Assembly: GCA_043808235.1 (NCBI GenBank)
Contig: JAZDFC010000081.1
Location: 1-58,573 of the forward strand
From: JAZDFC01 sp043808235
GTDB taxonomy: Bacteria > Bacteroidota > Ignavibacteria > Ignavibacteriales > Melioribacteraceae
Length of the DNA stretch: 58,573 bases
Direction of reading: 5' to 3'
Part shown: positions 43,086 through 52,875 of the stretch, piece after piece
How positions within the stretch are numbered: the first letter of the stretch is position 1
Layout of the letters: the number at the start of each line of letters is the position of its first letter
Program-made: the position numbers and the translations under genes
Notes under the pieces: model-generated
The model's input: only the letters and a program-made list of their open reading frames with translations
Databases searched by the model: none
Told to the model about the DNA's origin: nothing

Positions 43086-44240
43086 ATGAAATTACGATTT
43101 GCTTTCATCGCATTAAGTTTAGTTATAGTTTTATCGGGCTGCTCAAAGGATAGCGACAATGTTGTAAATCCCGGCAATGACACCTACGATTCAAAATTGG
43201 CTACTTTCCTGGATTCATTGAGAGTAGCATATAATTTACCTGCTTTAGCCGGAGCAATTATCACGGGAAACGAAATTATTGACGCACAAGCAGTTGGCTG
43301 TAGAAAATTCGGCGGCAATAAAAATGTTACCAAGAACGATAAATTCCATTTAGGTTCGAATACGAAAGCCTTTACTGCAACGCTTATCGGAATTCTTGTT
43401 GATGAAAGGAAATTAACATGGGAAACAACTCTTGAAGAAGTATTTCCCGAATTACAAAATGTAATTAAGGCTGAATATAAAGATGTAACTGTAAAAAATA
43501 TTTTAGCTCACAGTGCAGGTTTACCCGGGGATCCTGCGATCACTCCAACATCCGGTGATGCAAGGACAATGAGATATGAAATTGTTCAATGGGCAGTTCA
43601 ACAAATCCCGGCTGTTCCAAAAGGCACATACTTGTATAGTAACACCGGATATATAATTGCCGGTGCAATTGCTGAAAAATTAACCGATAAACCATATGGT
43701 GATTTACTGTTTGAAAAAGTACTTACTCCGCTCGGAATAAACTCCGCGGGTTTTGGACCAATGGGAAACGTTGGAGCAGAAGATCAGCCATTACAGCATT
43801 ACGTTGAGGAATCGGGGACGCATACACCGGTTGAGCCGGAGCCGCAAAACGATAATCCCGTTACTTACGATCCGGCGGGCAGACTTCACATGAATATCAA
43901 CGATTGGGCAAAATACATCCAGTCGGTTCTTCGAAATGAAAATGGAATTTATTCATTGGTTGAACCGGAAACGGCCGCATTGTTGACATCAAATATTACC
44001 TCAATTGTTGAAGGCGTGTTTTACGGATTAGGCTGGATGGTACTTGAACGAGATTGGGCGGATGGAAAAACAATTACACATGCAGGCAGCAACACTGTTA
44101 ACTATTCTGTTGCATGGATAGCGCCGAATAAAGATTTTGCAATAATACTTGCAACGAACCAGGGAAGAGGTGAAACAGAAATGCTTATTGATAATGCCGC
44201 CGCTAATTTGATAGAGTTCTATTTCGCACACAGATATTGA
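43086..44240 (+). CDS. Beta-lactamase-family serine hydrolase (class C-like), lipoprotein
   Basis: A 384-residue lipoprotein (lipobox LSGC at residue 19) of the class C beta-lactamase/DD-peptidase-like family. It has the SxxK motif Ser91-Asn-Thr-Lys94 ('HLGSNTKAFTATL'), the YxN motif Tyr184-Ser-Asn186 ('YLYSNTGY') and a C-terminal HAG ('THAGSNTVNY'). Most relatives are esterases or peptidases and not antibiotic resistance enzymes. Start 43086 has AAAGGTGAG before it; the earlier in-frame ATG at 43047 is not a good signal start. It follows the DUF4249 gene by 69 bases, probably in the same transcript. Confidence 0.9.
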   Translation: MKLRFAFIALSLVIVLSGCSKDSDNVVNPGNDTYDSKLATFLDSLRVAYNLPALAGAIITGNEIIDAQAVGCRKFGGNKNVTKNDKFHLGSNTKAFTATLIGILVDERKLTWETTLEEVFPELQNVIKAEYKDVTVKNILAHSAGLPGDPAITPTSGDARTMRYEIVQWAVQQIPAVPKGTYLYSNTGYIIAGAIAEKLTDKPYGDLLFEKVLTPLGINSAGFGPMGNVGAEDQPLQHYVEESGTHTPVEPEPQNDNPVTYDPAGRLHMNINDWAKYIQSVLRNENGIYSLVEPETAALLTSNITSIVEGVFYGLGWMVLERDWADGKTITHAGSNTVNYSVAWIAPNKDFAIILATNQGRGETEMLIDNAAANLIEFYFAHRY

Positions 44241-44333
44241 TTGAGGATTAATCTAAGCAACTAGGAGACAAGTCAGAATACACTTCAAACAGTAATAAAT
44301 AAGATTACCCATAAATTAGGAATCAAAATTTCC

Positions 44334-46739
44334 ATGAAAAAGAATTTTTTTATTCTGTTAGCATTATTATCTGCCATTTGTAATAATGTATATTCCCAAA
44401 GTTTATCAATCGAAGGAAATATTTTAGATGACGAAGACGGCGCTGCTTTAAGTTATGCAAACATCAGGGTAGTAGGGACAATGCGTGGTACTTCATCAAA
44501 CGACGAAGGCGAATACAGATTATACCTTCCACCGGGCAAGTATACACTCATCGCTTCCTACCTCGGATATGTTTCGGATACAGCATCAGTTGAATTAACC
44601 GGCAAAACAACTCTACTAAATTTTGAACTCAGTAAAAGCTCAATTAATTTCCCAACAGTTATTGTAACGCCGGGCGTGAATCCAGCGCTTGCAATAATCG
44701 AAAAAGCAATCAGATCAAAAGGGGAACGAGATTCCAAAATAAATGCATATAAAATGGAATCGTTCACTAAAGGTATTTTTAAATCGAACCAGGATGAAAT
44801 GGAAAATCCCGATTCAAATACAGGTAAAATGCAGATTGTTGGAATACTGGAAAATACCGGTGTATCATATTACAAAAAGCCCGAATATTACAAAGACATA
44901 ATAATTGCACGTAAGCAAACTGCAAATTTTCCGCCCGAAGTTAATATGATGCTCGGCAACCGGATGGTGCAAAGTTTTTATGAGGACAAAATTAATTTTT
45001 TCAATATTCCTATTCCGGGTCCGCTTGAAAAGAATGCCCTCGAATATTACGATTTTTATATTCTTGATTCCCTTTTAACCGATAATAAAATAATTTACAA
45101 TATCCACTTTAATACCTTTAGCGATTCGGATCCCGGATTTACCGGAAGCATTTACATTACCGATGAATCATTTGATTTGATTAAAGTAGATGTCGCATTG
45201 AACCGGGCTGCAAATTTAGGGGGACTTCTCGATTCGGTAAAAATCTCGCAGCAATTTCTTCCGTACGATTCGCTTTACATGCCTGTCGATTACCGTATTG
45301 ATATTAAGCTCAGTCTGTTTGGATTACTTCATCTCTCAATCGATTTGAATTCAGTAATGTACAATTACAGCATCAATGAACCGGAGGAAGAAGGTTTGTT
45401 TAACAAAGCCATTATCACTGTTCTTCCCGATGCGGATAATCAAGATTCGTTATTCTGGGGTAATTCACGTTTCATTCCCAACACCGGCGAAGAGATGAAG
45501 GCATATGCCAAAATCGACAGCATCGAATCTGAACCGAAAGGATTTACTAATTGGCTGTTGAATAGTTTGGCTGAAGGTCGATTTCACATTAGTGATAATT
45601 TCTCGGTTACCTCGCCGTTAGAAATGTATCACTTTAATAGGGTAGAAGGACATACTATTGGATTCGGAGTTTTCGGCAACGATCTTTATAATAGGAGACT
45701 AAATTCGCAATTCAGAGTTGATTATGGATTTGACGATAAAAGACTTAAATCCGAATTTGAAACAACTCTGCTATTGGGTGATTACAGAACTTACAAGATT
45801 TCGCTCAAAGCATTTAAAAGCATTGTTCCTCTTTTTAATGAATCGAATAGTTACAACGATTTTACAAGTTCGTTGTTTGCTCTCGGCTTTCATGATGATT
45901 TTTTAGATTACTATTATTCAAAAGGATTTAAGGTTTCGTTCGGCGGAGATGTTCTGCCAATTTTAAATATCGGTCTCGGCTTCACAAACAGAACAGACAA
46001 CAGCGCTAAAAAGAATACTGATTTTTCTTTTTCCGAAGGAGATAAAAAATTCAGAGAGAATCCGCCCATTTACGAAACGAAAGTAAACACAGCCGATTTC
46101 AATTTTGAGATTGATTTCAGAAATTACATTGAAGATGGTTATTTTAGAACCCGTTATTCGGAAGGCAAATCATTTATTACTTTTAGCGGAGGCATTACTC
46201 ACAGTTCAAAAAAATTATTTAATAGCAATATGGACTTCACAATCTACAATGCTAAAATTCAAGGTGTGCTTAACTCATATCGATTAACAGCATTGACATA
46301 TAAATTATTTTCAAGTTATTCGAATGATGCTGTTCCTTATCAAATGCTTTATTCATTACCCGGAACCATTGACGGTGCAGGTGGCGATATGGCTTTCAGA
46401 ACCACACGAATAGGAGATTATTTCGGCAGCAACGTATATACACTAAATCTGCAGTATGATTTTTATGATGAGTTTTTTAGAACATTCCCGGTACCGCTTT
46501 TAAAAGATTGTAATTTGCAGGTAAGCGCTTTCTTCAATGCTGGCTGGACTGATATTTCGAAAAAATCAAAAGATATATTACCCGTTAGTTGCGAACCTTT
46601 AACTAAACCTCTGATGGAAGTCGGTTTTGGAATTGGGTATATGCTTCTGCCGATCAAACTTGAATTTGCATGGCGGTTATCGCATAAAGATCGGAATCCA
46701 TTTTCGATTGGATTGAATACGGCAATACTATTAAAATAA
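44334..46739 (+). CDS. DUF5686 outer-membrane protein with carboxypeptidase-like regulatory domain
   Basis: An 801-residue protein. Signal peptide 1-22; CarboxypepD_reg-like domain ~25-108 ('EGNILDDEDGAALSYANIRVVGT'); then a long DUF5686 domain (~115-800) rich in aromatic strands, ending in a barrel-like tail ('FGIGYMLLPIKLEFAWRLSH'). The family is common in Bacteroidota and lies in or on the outer membrane; its task is unknown. The N-terminal domain is shared with the TonB receptor at 39733. It has its own 93-base leader. Confidence 0.86.
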   Translation: MKKNFFILLALLSAICNNVYSQSLSIEGNILDDEDGAALSYANIRVVGTMRGTSSNDEGEYRLYLPPGKYTLIASYLGYVSDTASVELTGKTTLLNFELSKSSINFPTVIVTPGVNPALAIIEKAIRSKGERDSKINAYKMESFTKGIFKSNQDEMENPDSNTGKMQIVGILENTGVSYYKKPEYYKDIIIARKQTANFPPEVNMMLGNRMVQSFYEDKINFFNIPIPGPLEKNALEYYDFYILDSLLTDNKIIYNIHFNTFSDSDPGFTGSIYITDESFDLIKVDVALNRAANLGGLLDSVKISQQFLPYDSLYMPVDYRIDIKLSLFGLLHLSIDLNSVMYNYSINEPEEEGLFNKAIITVLPDADNQDSLFWGNSRFIPNTGEEMKAYAKIDSIESEPKGFTNWLLNSLAEGRFHISDNFSVTSPLEMYHFNRVEGHTIGFGVFGNDLYNRRLNSQFRVDYGFDDKRLKSEFETTLLLGDYRTYKISLKAFKSIVPLFNESNSYNDFTSSLFALGFHDDFLDYYYSKGFKVSFGGDVLPILNIGLGFTNRTDNSAKKNTDFSFSEGDKKFRENPPIYETKVNTADFNFEIDFRNYIEDGYFRTRYSEGKSFITFSGGITHSSKKLFNSNMDFTIYNAKIQGVLNSYRLTALTYKLFSSYSNDAVPYQMLYSLPGTIDGAGGDMAFRTTRIGDYFGSNVYTLNLQYDFYDEFFRTFPVPLLKDCNLQVSAFFNAGWTDISKKSKDILPVSCEPLTKPLMEVGFGIGYMLLPIKLEFAWRLSHKDRNPFSIGLNTAILLK

Positions 46740-46853
46740 AATAGAGTTTATGCGGTAGCTCTTAAATTTGAGTTTCATTACAAAAATCATTTTAGCAAGA
46801 ATGGAAAAATCGAAAAGCTATATCTTTACTTATTTTTGCTGCAAAAAAAAATC

Positions 46854-47891
46854 ATGACTGCTTATAAGAAACTCGTTATATATTATTTCTCGGGCACCGG
46901 TAATTCTAAAAATGTTGCCGCATGGTTTGTAGATTTAGCCCGTGAAAAAAATATTTTTGTTGAATCGATTGATATTGGCAAATCGGAAAGACGTTCGATA
47001 CAACCTCCACCGGAGGATGCGCTTGTAGTATTTATTTCTCCTATTCACGGATTCAATTATCCGCCGATAATGCTCAATTTTATTTGGCATTTCCCGGTCG
47101 GGAAAAATAAAGTCATCCTGATGAACACACGCGCCGGAATGCTGATTAAACAATGGATTACTCCCGGTCTAACGGGAATCGCTTTTTATTTCTCGGCGCT
47201 GTTATTAAAAATAAAAGGCTTCTCAATAAAGGGAATGTTCCCGGTTGATTTGCCGTCGAATTGGATATCGGTTCATCCGGGATTAAATGAAAGAACAGTG
47301 AAATATCTTCATGAAAAGAATAAAGATAAAATTGCTGCATTCGCTCAGAAAATATTTTCCGGAAAATCCGATTTCAAAGCCGTACGGGAAATCATTCAAG
47401 ATATTTTAATCTCGCCAATTTCAATTCTCTATTATTGCATTGGAAGATTTTTTCTTTCAAAAACTTATTACGCTTCATTGGACTGCGATAACTGCAATGC
47501 TTGTATAAAGAATTGTCCGGTAAAAGCAATCATCGAGGTGGACAAAAGACCATTCTGGACTTACCGCTGCGAAAGCTGCATGCGGTGCATGGGCAACTGT
47601 CCAAAGAAAGCTATCGAAACAGCGCACGGATTCGCTTTCGGCATCTGGGCATTATATTCTTTTGTGTTATTAATATTGTTTTATAAATACTTCACATTAT
47701 ATTTCTTTTCTATAAAAAACGAAGCAGTTAAATTTATAATTGAAACAATAATTTTTCTTTCGGCAACGATGATTGGATATCGTTTCATGCATTATCTTCT
47801 TCGTTTCAAATTTTTCGAGAGATTGGTTGTTTATACATCATTAACAAAATACAAATTCTGGGGTCGCCGTTACAAAGCTCTCAAACCTTAA
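46854..47891 (+). CDS. EFR1-family ferredoxin (flavodoxin-like domain plus 2x4Fe-4S)
   Basis: A 345-residue protein. The N-terminus is flavodoxin-like ('IYYFSGTGNSKNVAAWFVDLA', residues ~8-150), followed by two 4Fe-4S motifs 'CDNCNACIKNCPVKAI' and 'CESCMRCMGNCPKKAI' (~212-265), and two C-terminal membrane helices (~270-325). This is the EFR1 layout, a membrane-tied flavin/iron-sulfur electron carrier. An upstream TTG at 46836 extends the frame into an A-run and is not needed; the ATG at 46854 starts at the flavodoxin strand. The AraC gene begins two bases after its stop, so they are co-transcribed. Confidence 0.85.
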   Translation: MTAYKKLVIYYFSGTGNSKNVAAWFVDLAREKNIFVESIDIGKSERRSIQPPPEDALVVFISPIHGFNYPPIMLNFIWHFPVGKNKVILMNTRAGMLIKQWITPGLTGIAFYFSALLLKIKGFSIKGMFPVDLPSNWISVHPGLNERTVKYLHEKNKDKIAAFAQKIFSGKSDFKAVREIIQDILISPISILYYCIGRFFLSKTYYASLDCDNCNACIKNCPVKAIIEVDKRPFWTYRCESCMRCMGNCPKKAIETAHGFAFGIWALYSFVLLILFYKYFTLYFFSIKNEAVKFIIETIIFLSATMIGYRFMHYLLRFKFFERLVVYTSLTKYKFWGRRYKALKP

Positions 47892-47893
47892 TC

Positions 47894-48763
47894 ATGCGCG
47901 AAGGAACCGTTACATACTATCAGCAAAAGATTGATGAAGTATTAATTTACGTCAGCAATAATTTAGGAGGCGACTTAAGTATAAAAACTCTCGCGGAATA
48001 TTCATGTATCTCTCATTTCCATTTCCACAGGTTGATGAAAGCAGCTTTTAACGAACCGCTGGGTAGTTATATTGATAGAGTAAGGATTGATACCGCTGTG
48101 AAATTAATCCGCTACTCTAATGAAACTCTGTTGGAAATTGCTCTTAAAATCGGGTATAATGATTTATCGTCATTTTCAAAAGCATTCAGCAAAGAATTCG
48201 GCATTTCCCCAAGTGATTTTAAAAATGATAATACAATGATTCTCAATACTCATGTAGACTACCGGATTGATGTGCCGGGAAATTTTATTGCCGACATCAA
48301 GCCCAAAGTAAAAACAGTGCCGGATAAAGATGTAATTTATATCCGCGTAAAAGGCAAGTACGGCGGCGATGAAACTTTGAAGGCATGGAACGAGATGACT
48401 GCATTCGTTCGTGGAAGAAACCTTTTAGGATGGAATCCCGATGTGTTCTCGATTTATTACAGCGACCCGGATGAAGTAGGGGACAATAACTGCATTTCAG
48501 ATATTTGCATGGTTACAAAAAAGGACATGACCCTTTCAAGTAGAATCCAAAAACAAAAAGTTGAGGGCGGGAAGTTTGCTTCGTTCAGGTACCAAGGTCC
48601 ATATGAAAGGTTATGGGATGTTTACAATTACATTTACAAACATTGGTTAATGACCACTGATTTTAAATTGCGCGACAAACCTATAATTGAAAAGTATCTC
48701 ACACTTTCGGAAAAGACAAAACCTGAAGATTTGATAACGGAGATTTATCTGCCAATACATTAA
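47894..48763 (+). CDS. AraC-family regulator with GyrI-like effector domain
   Basis: A 289-residue regulator. The N-terminal ~110 residues have two AraC helix-turn-helices ('IKTLAEYSCISHFHFHRLMKAAF' and 'LLEIALKIGYNDLSSFSKAFSKEFGISPSDFK'). The C-terminal ~130-289 is a GyrI-like/effector-binding domain ('YIRVKGKYGGDETLKAWNEM', 'KFASFRYQGPYERLWDVYNYIY'), as in Rob and SbmC. It probably binds small hydrophobic or cationic compounds and activates genes nearby, maybe the co-transcribed EFR1 carrier. Confidence 0.92.
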   Translation: MREGTVTYYQQKIDEVLIYVSNNLGGDLSIKTLAEYSCISHFHFHRLMKAAFNEPLGSYIDRVRIDTAVKLIRYSNETLLEIALKIGYNDLSSFSKAFSKEFGISPSDFKNDNTMILNTHVDYRIDVPGNFIADIKPKVKTVPDKDVIYIRVKGKYGGDETLKAWNEMTAFVRGRNLLGWNPDVFSIYYSDPDEVGDNNCISDICMVTKKDMTLSSRIQKQKVEGGKFASFRYQGPYERLWDVYNYIYKHWLMTTDFKLRDKPIIEKYLTLSEKTKPEDLITEIYLPIH

Positions 48764-48837
48764 TTATTTGAGACTTTTAAAAAACTACAGAGAAGTGTAA
48801 TTACGAGGAGTTGCCAAAAATATTTTTATTATTAAAT

Positions 48838-48900
48838 TCTTTGTGTCTTCGAGTCTTGTGGCATTAAAAAGATTCACATTGGCGTAAAGCAATCACAAAG
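48838..48900. repeat. Dispersed hairpin repeat, copy E
   Basis: TTCTTTGTGTCTTCGAGTC, then TTGTGGCATTAAAAAGATTC and GGCGTAAAGC. It is a partly eroded copy of the family described at 20491 and 20994. It ends about ten bases before the first recognisable residue of the VOC pseudogene, at its 5' breakpoint. Confidence 0.7.
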
Positions 48901-48909
48901 TACTTTTAG

Positions 48910-49134
48910 GATAATGTTTCCGCCAATAACGTTGAAGTGATTCACGGAATTATTGAACAGCCGTGGAAACAGCGTGTATTTAGAATTTACGACCCGGACA
49001 AATTTATAATCGAAATTGCCGAGCCAATGTTTGCTGTTGTTAAACGTCTCCATTCGAATAATCTTTCACAGGAAGAAATCTCATAGCAAACTTCCCTTCC
49101 GATTGAAGGAGCGAAAGGGATTTTGACTTTGTAA
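48910..49134 (+). pseudogene. Truncated VOC/glyoxalase-family pseudogene
   Basis: The plus-strand frame reads 'DNVSANNVEVIHGIIEQPW', 'KQRVFRIYDPDKFIIEIAEP', then 'MFAVVKRLHSNNLSQEEIS', a TAG stop at 49084-49086, and 'QTSLPIEGAKGILTL' to 49134. This matches the C-terminal half of VOC (glyoxalase/bleomycin) proteins that end 'R-x-x-DPDGHIIEV...VVKRF...EEIAKRT'. The N-terminal half is absent, an in-frame stop (TAG 48907) precedes it, and the hairpin repeat copy E lies at the break. The internal stop shows it is dead. Confidence 0.8.
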
Positions 49135-49155
49135 CATTCATTCCGACAATTAATG

Positions 49156-49240
49156 GAACGCGGATATTTATGATGCTTATGAATTTTTATGATTATCATG
49201 TTTCATCATAATAATCATAAGAATCCGCGTTCTATTTTTT
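49156..49240 (+). terminator. Large bipartite inverted repeat ending in a T-run
   Basis: GAACGCGGAT (49156-49165) pairs with ATCCGCGTTC (49223-49232) and, inside, TTATGATTAT (49187-49196) pairs with ATAATCATAA (49211-49220). A run of Ts follows from 49235. The left side carries an unpaired stretch of repeated TTATGA units. It may be a transcription end signal or a REP-like element; it lies after the VOC remnant and before the DUF5916 gene. Confidence 0.6.
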
Positions 49241-49456
49241 TACATTCTCCTCAAGAAAATTTTAGTCATCTCAATTTCCTATTTTCTTAATGATAAAAAT
49301 CGAAGTTAAATAAGTCTTAATAAAACTGCCCGTCTGAATAATTTAAGTTCACTTTACGTTTGGTAAATCGGTCATTCGCAATTATTTTTAAATCTTAAAT
49401 AAAGTAACTGAGGGAATACACCATCATTTGAAAATATATATTCATTGGGAGAATTT

Positions 49457-52078
49457 ATGTTTTGGAAACCATCTGTTTTATTTCTAAGCATTTTATTAAT
49501 TACTCGTGTTGTAGTAACTGCTCAGAGCGATTCTACAAATAACCCTAATAAAAAATCGGTACGGACTTACACAACGACACGACTTACAACCGAAGAACCG
49601 GAAATTGACGGTGTACTTGATGATGCATGCTGGCAGACGGGCGTATGGGCCGGCGATTTCACACAATGGATTCCAAAGGAAGGGGCAAAACCGTCGCAGC
49701 CCACTTATCTGAAAATTCTTTTTGATGATGGAAACATATACGCGGCAATTAGAGCGGTCGATCATGAACCGGAAAAAATTTCCGTTCGAGCAGGTAAACG
49801 CGATGAATTCCAGGGTGACATGGTTGGAATTAATTTCGATAGTTATCATGATCACCGCACAGGTTTTGAATTTAATCTTACCTCTGCCGGTCAGAAAATA
49901 GATTTGTTACTCAGTAATCCGGTAAGCTGGGATGTAAACTGGAATGCAGTGTGGTACGGCAAAGTTGGTTTTGAAGATTCGGCATGGACGGCAGAGTTTC
50001 AAATTCCGCTGAGTCAGTTACGTTTCAGCAGCGATGAAGAACAGGTTTGGGGGATGCATTGCTGGCGATGGATTGATCGCTTACAGGAAGAAAGCGACTG
50101 GGAGCCGCAGTCTTCAACCGGACCGGGTGTACTTTTTCAATTCGGTGAATTGCACGGAATAAAAGGTTTACCTTCATCACGCAGAATTGAGATTATGCCT
50201 TATTTACTTGGAAGAGCAAAGACTTTTAAAAGCGAGCCGGGCAATCCGTTTGCAGATAAAGGAAGATCGTTTTTCGGGAATGCAGGTATTGACGCGAAGA
50301 TCGGCTTATCAAGCAACTTCACCGCCGATCTAACAATCAATCCGGATTTCGGACAGGTGGAATCCGATCCCTCGGTTATGAACCTAACAGCTTTCGAAAC
50401 TTATTATGAAGAACGGCGTCCATTTTTCCTTGAAGCAAGCAATATTTTCTCTTTTCCATTTGACAACTCCAGCCTTTTTTACAGCCGACGTATCGGTCAT
50501 ACACCGGCTTACATTCCATCATTGGGCGACAAAGAATATATCGACTTGCCCGATAACAGCACAATTTTGAGCGCCGTAAAAATAAGCGGCAAAACTGCCG
50601 ACGGACTGGCAATCGGAGTACTGCAAAGTTTAACAGCTAATGAAAAAGCAATTGTAAATTCATCCGGTTCGGATAAAGACATAAGCGTTGAACCGCTGAC
50701 AAATTATTTCATCACAAGAATTACAAAAGATTTTGAAGAAGGCAACACGGTACTCGGCGGAATATTCACATCAACAAACCGTTTTATAAATGATGCGCAT
50801 CTCGAATTTATGAATCGGAATGCTTTCACCGGCGGAATAGATTTTCTGCATCACTGGAACGATAAAGAATTTTATATTGATGCAAAGTTAGTTGGGAGCG
50901 CAATCAACGGCACCTCAGAAGCAATGAGAATTCTTCAAAGTTCATCGGCACGTTATTATCACCGACCCGATGCCGATCATTTTGATTTTGACAGCACGAT
51001 TACAAACTTAACCGGTCACGGCGGAAGAATTCGGATCGGGAAAGGAAGCAAAGGACTTTGGCGATATCATGCAACACTTAATTGGCGCTCGCCGGGGCTT
51101 GATTTTAATGATCTCGGTTACATGTCAACCTCCGATATCTTTAAAGAAGAAAATTATCTCTCCTATTTCGTGAATCAACCGGAATTTATTTTCCGGACAT
51201 ATACGCTTAGCGTTTATCAATTCAACAATTGGGATTACGGGATGAACCATTTGTCATCCGGCGGTAGTGCGAGTGTATATCTCGAATTTTTAAATAACTG
51301 GGCTATATCCACATCGCTAAGTTACACGGGTCAAGCGCTTAATACCAGACTGCTGCGTGGTGGAAACGCAATGCTTGTTCCCGCTGTTTGGTCGTATAAT
51401 TTTTATGCAAAAACAGATCCTTCGGAAAAAATGTTTTTCGATCTTAGTACGAATATTTCACTTTCCGAAAATAACAGCTACCGGTATTATTCAATTCAAC
51501 CAGGTGTGTGGGTAATTCCGATTAATACTTTAAAAATATCAGTGAGTCTCAACTACTCGTCCGGTATTGATAATCTTCAATACGTGGATACAAAATCGAT
51601 TAACGGCGAAGATATATATCTGCTTGGCAAAATCGATCAGCATACACTCGGCGCAACATTCAGAATTGATTATAATATTACGCCGGAGTTGTCGATTCAA
51701 TATTATGGAAGCCCTTTTGCGTCCGTCGGTAAATATTCGGAATTCAAATGTGTTACATCTCCGCAGGCGGATAAATATGAAGATAGATATTCAAAGTTGA
51801 ATCCCTCATTAAACGGTAATGATTACGAAGTTTACAACAACTCACAACTCGAGTATTCTTTCAGTAATCCCGATTTTAATTTTTCCCAATTCAGGTCGAA
51901 TCTTGTTTTAAGATGGGAATACCGCCCCGGCTCGCAATTTTATTTGGTTTGGTCGCAGGATAGAACAAATTATATAATGCCCGGTCAAGATTCCGTTTCT
52001 GAGTCTTTCGGTCAAATAAGAAATTTATATCCGAATAATATTTTTCTTTTGAAGTTCAACTATTGGTTTTCTATCTGA
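49457..52078 (+). CDS. DUF5916 exported protein with CBM9-like N-terminal domain
   Basis: An 873-residue exported protein. Signal peptide ~1-22 (MFWKPSVLFLSILLITRVVV). A CBM9-like domain fills ~35-230 ('EPEIDGVLDDACWQTGVW', 'WTAEFQIPLSQLRFSS'); then DUF5916 with 'LTINPDFGQVESDPSVMNLTAFETYYEERRPFFLEASNIFSF' as its signature (residues split over ~290-335), followed by a barrel-like, strand-rich tail. The family is outer-membrane associated in Bacteroidota and of unknown function; the CBM9-like part suggests carbohydrate contact. Start 49457 has GGGAGA; the TTG at 49445 only extends the frame. Confidence 0.88.
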   Translation: MFWKPSVLFLSILLITRVVVTAQSDSTNNPNKKSVRTYTTTRLTTEEPEIDGVLDDACWQTGVWAGDFTQWIPKEGAKPSQPTYLKILFDDGNIYAAIRAVDHEPEKISVRAGKRDEFQGDMVGINFDSYHDHRTGFEFNLTSAGQKIDLLLSNPVSWDVNWNAVWYGKVGFEDSAWTAEFQIPLSQLRFSSDEEQVWGMHCWRWIDRLQEESDWEPQSSTGPGVLFQFGELHGIKGLPSSRRIEIMPYLLGRAKTFKSEPGNPFADKGRSFFGNAGIDAKIGLSSNFTADLTINPDFGQVESDPSVMNLTAFETYYEERRPFFLEASNIFSFPFDNSSLFYSRRIGHTPAYIPSLGDKEYIDLPDNSTILSAVKISGKTADGLAIGVLQSLTANEKAIVNSSGSDKDISVEPLTNYFITRITKDFEEGNTVLGGIFTSTNRFINDAHLEFMNRNAFTGGIDFLHHWNDKEFYIDAKLVGSAINGTSEAMRILQSSSARYYHRPDADHFDFDSTITNLTGHGGRIRIGKGSKGLWRYHATLNWRSPGLDFNDLGYMSTSDIFKEENYLSYFVNQPEFIFRTYTLSVYQFNNWDYGMNHLSSGGSASVYLEFLNNWAISTSLSYTGQALNTRLLRGGNAMLVPAVWSYNFYAKTDPSEKMFFDLSTNISLSENNSYRYYSIQPGVWVIPINTLKISVSLNYSSGIDNLQYVDTKSINGEDIYLLGKIDQHTLGATFRIDYNITPELSIQYYGSPFASVGKYSEFKCVTSPQADKYEDRYSKLNPSLNGNDYEVYNNSQLEYSFSNPDFNFSQFRSNLVLRWEYRPGSQFYLVWSQDRTNYIMPGQDSVSESFGQIRNLYPNNIFLLKFNYWFSI

Positions 52079-52136
52079 GTCTAATGGATGAATTAAAAAA
52101 GTAAAATACTTTCACATAATTACTAAAGGAGCTTAT

Positions 52137-52829
52137 ATGAAAATTCGATTTATGGTTATGGGAATACTGGCAATTACTTTTTTGCCTACGCTAATGAAAG
52201 CCCAGGAAATTTCTTCATCCGGAGACACAAAAGAAATAATCACTCAACAAATGCCAAACATCTGGGATGTTTTCAAATCCCGAAGGTCAGTGCGGGCATT
52301 TACACCGGACACAATACCGGAAGCAGATATTCTAAAAATTATTGACGCCGCGCGAAGGGCGCCCACTTCCGGGAATCAACAACCGTGGAAATTTCTTGTC
52401 ATCCGTGATAAAAATAAAATTAATCAAATGATGGAAAAGATAGTAGAAAACCGGCTGTCGAATTATAATCCGGCAGACACAAAGGAAACAAAAGATGAGT
52501 TTGAAAAAAAAGTCAGAAGCAGATTGTCAGGATATTTTTCAGCACCCGTCTTTATTATAGTGCTAACCGATAATAATTCTTTATACCCGGATTACAATCA
52601 CTGGGATGGTCCGTTAGCCGCCGGTTATTTAATGCTTGCGGCGCGGGCATTGGGATACGGAACTGTATTTATAACAGATGCAATTCCGGAAAGCGTTACA
52701 AAAGAAGTCTTCAACATTCCGGATACATACACAAGAGTGTGCATCACTCCGCTTGGTGTTCCGGTTGAATGGCCGGAGCTGCATGATAAGAAAATGCTTG
52801 ATGAATTTATTTCTTTTGAGAAACTCTAA
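52137..52829 (+). CDS. Nitroreductase-family protein with a signal peptide
   Basis: A 230-residue FMN-dependent oxidoreductase. The core is nitroreductase: 'FKSRRSVRAFTPDTIPEADI', 'AARRAPTSGNQQPWKFLVIRD' (FMN-binding S-G-N-Q-Q-P-W), 'AAGYLMLAARALGYGTVFI' and 'CITPLGVPVEWPE'. The first 23 residues (MKIRFMVMGILAITFLPTLMKAQ) are a signal peptide, so the protein is exported. That is unusual, because family members use cytoplasmic NAD(P)H and FMN. AAAGGAGC precedes the ATG. It probably follows the DUF5916 gene in one transcript. Confidence 0.88.
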   Translation: MKIRFMVMGILAITFLPTLMKAQEISSSGDTKEIITQQMPNIWDVFKSRRSVRAFTPDTIPEADILKIIDAARRAPTSGNQQPWKFLVIRDKNKINQMMEKIVENRLSNYNPADTKETKDEFEKKVRSRLSGYFSAPVFIIVLTDNNSLYPDYNHWDGPLAAGYLMLAARALGYGTVFITDAIPESVTKEVFNIPDTYTRVCITPLGVPVEWPELHDKKMLDEFISFEKL

Positions 52830-52875
52830 GGATGATTTGTATTAGTAGATTTTTAATGTCTACAAAAAATAGAAT

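Noticed and set aside
43086..44240. Antibiotic-resistance beta-lactamase
   Set aside because: It has the fold's SxxK, YxN and HxG motifs, but it is a lipoprotein of the broad serine hydrolase family; nothing points to drug hydrolysis.
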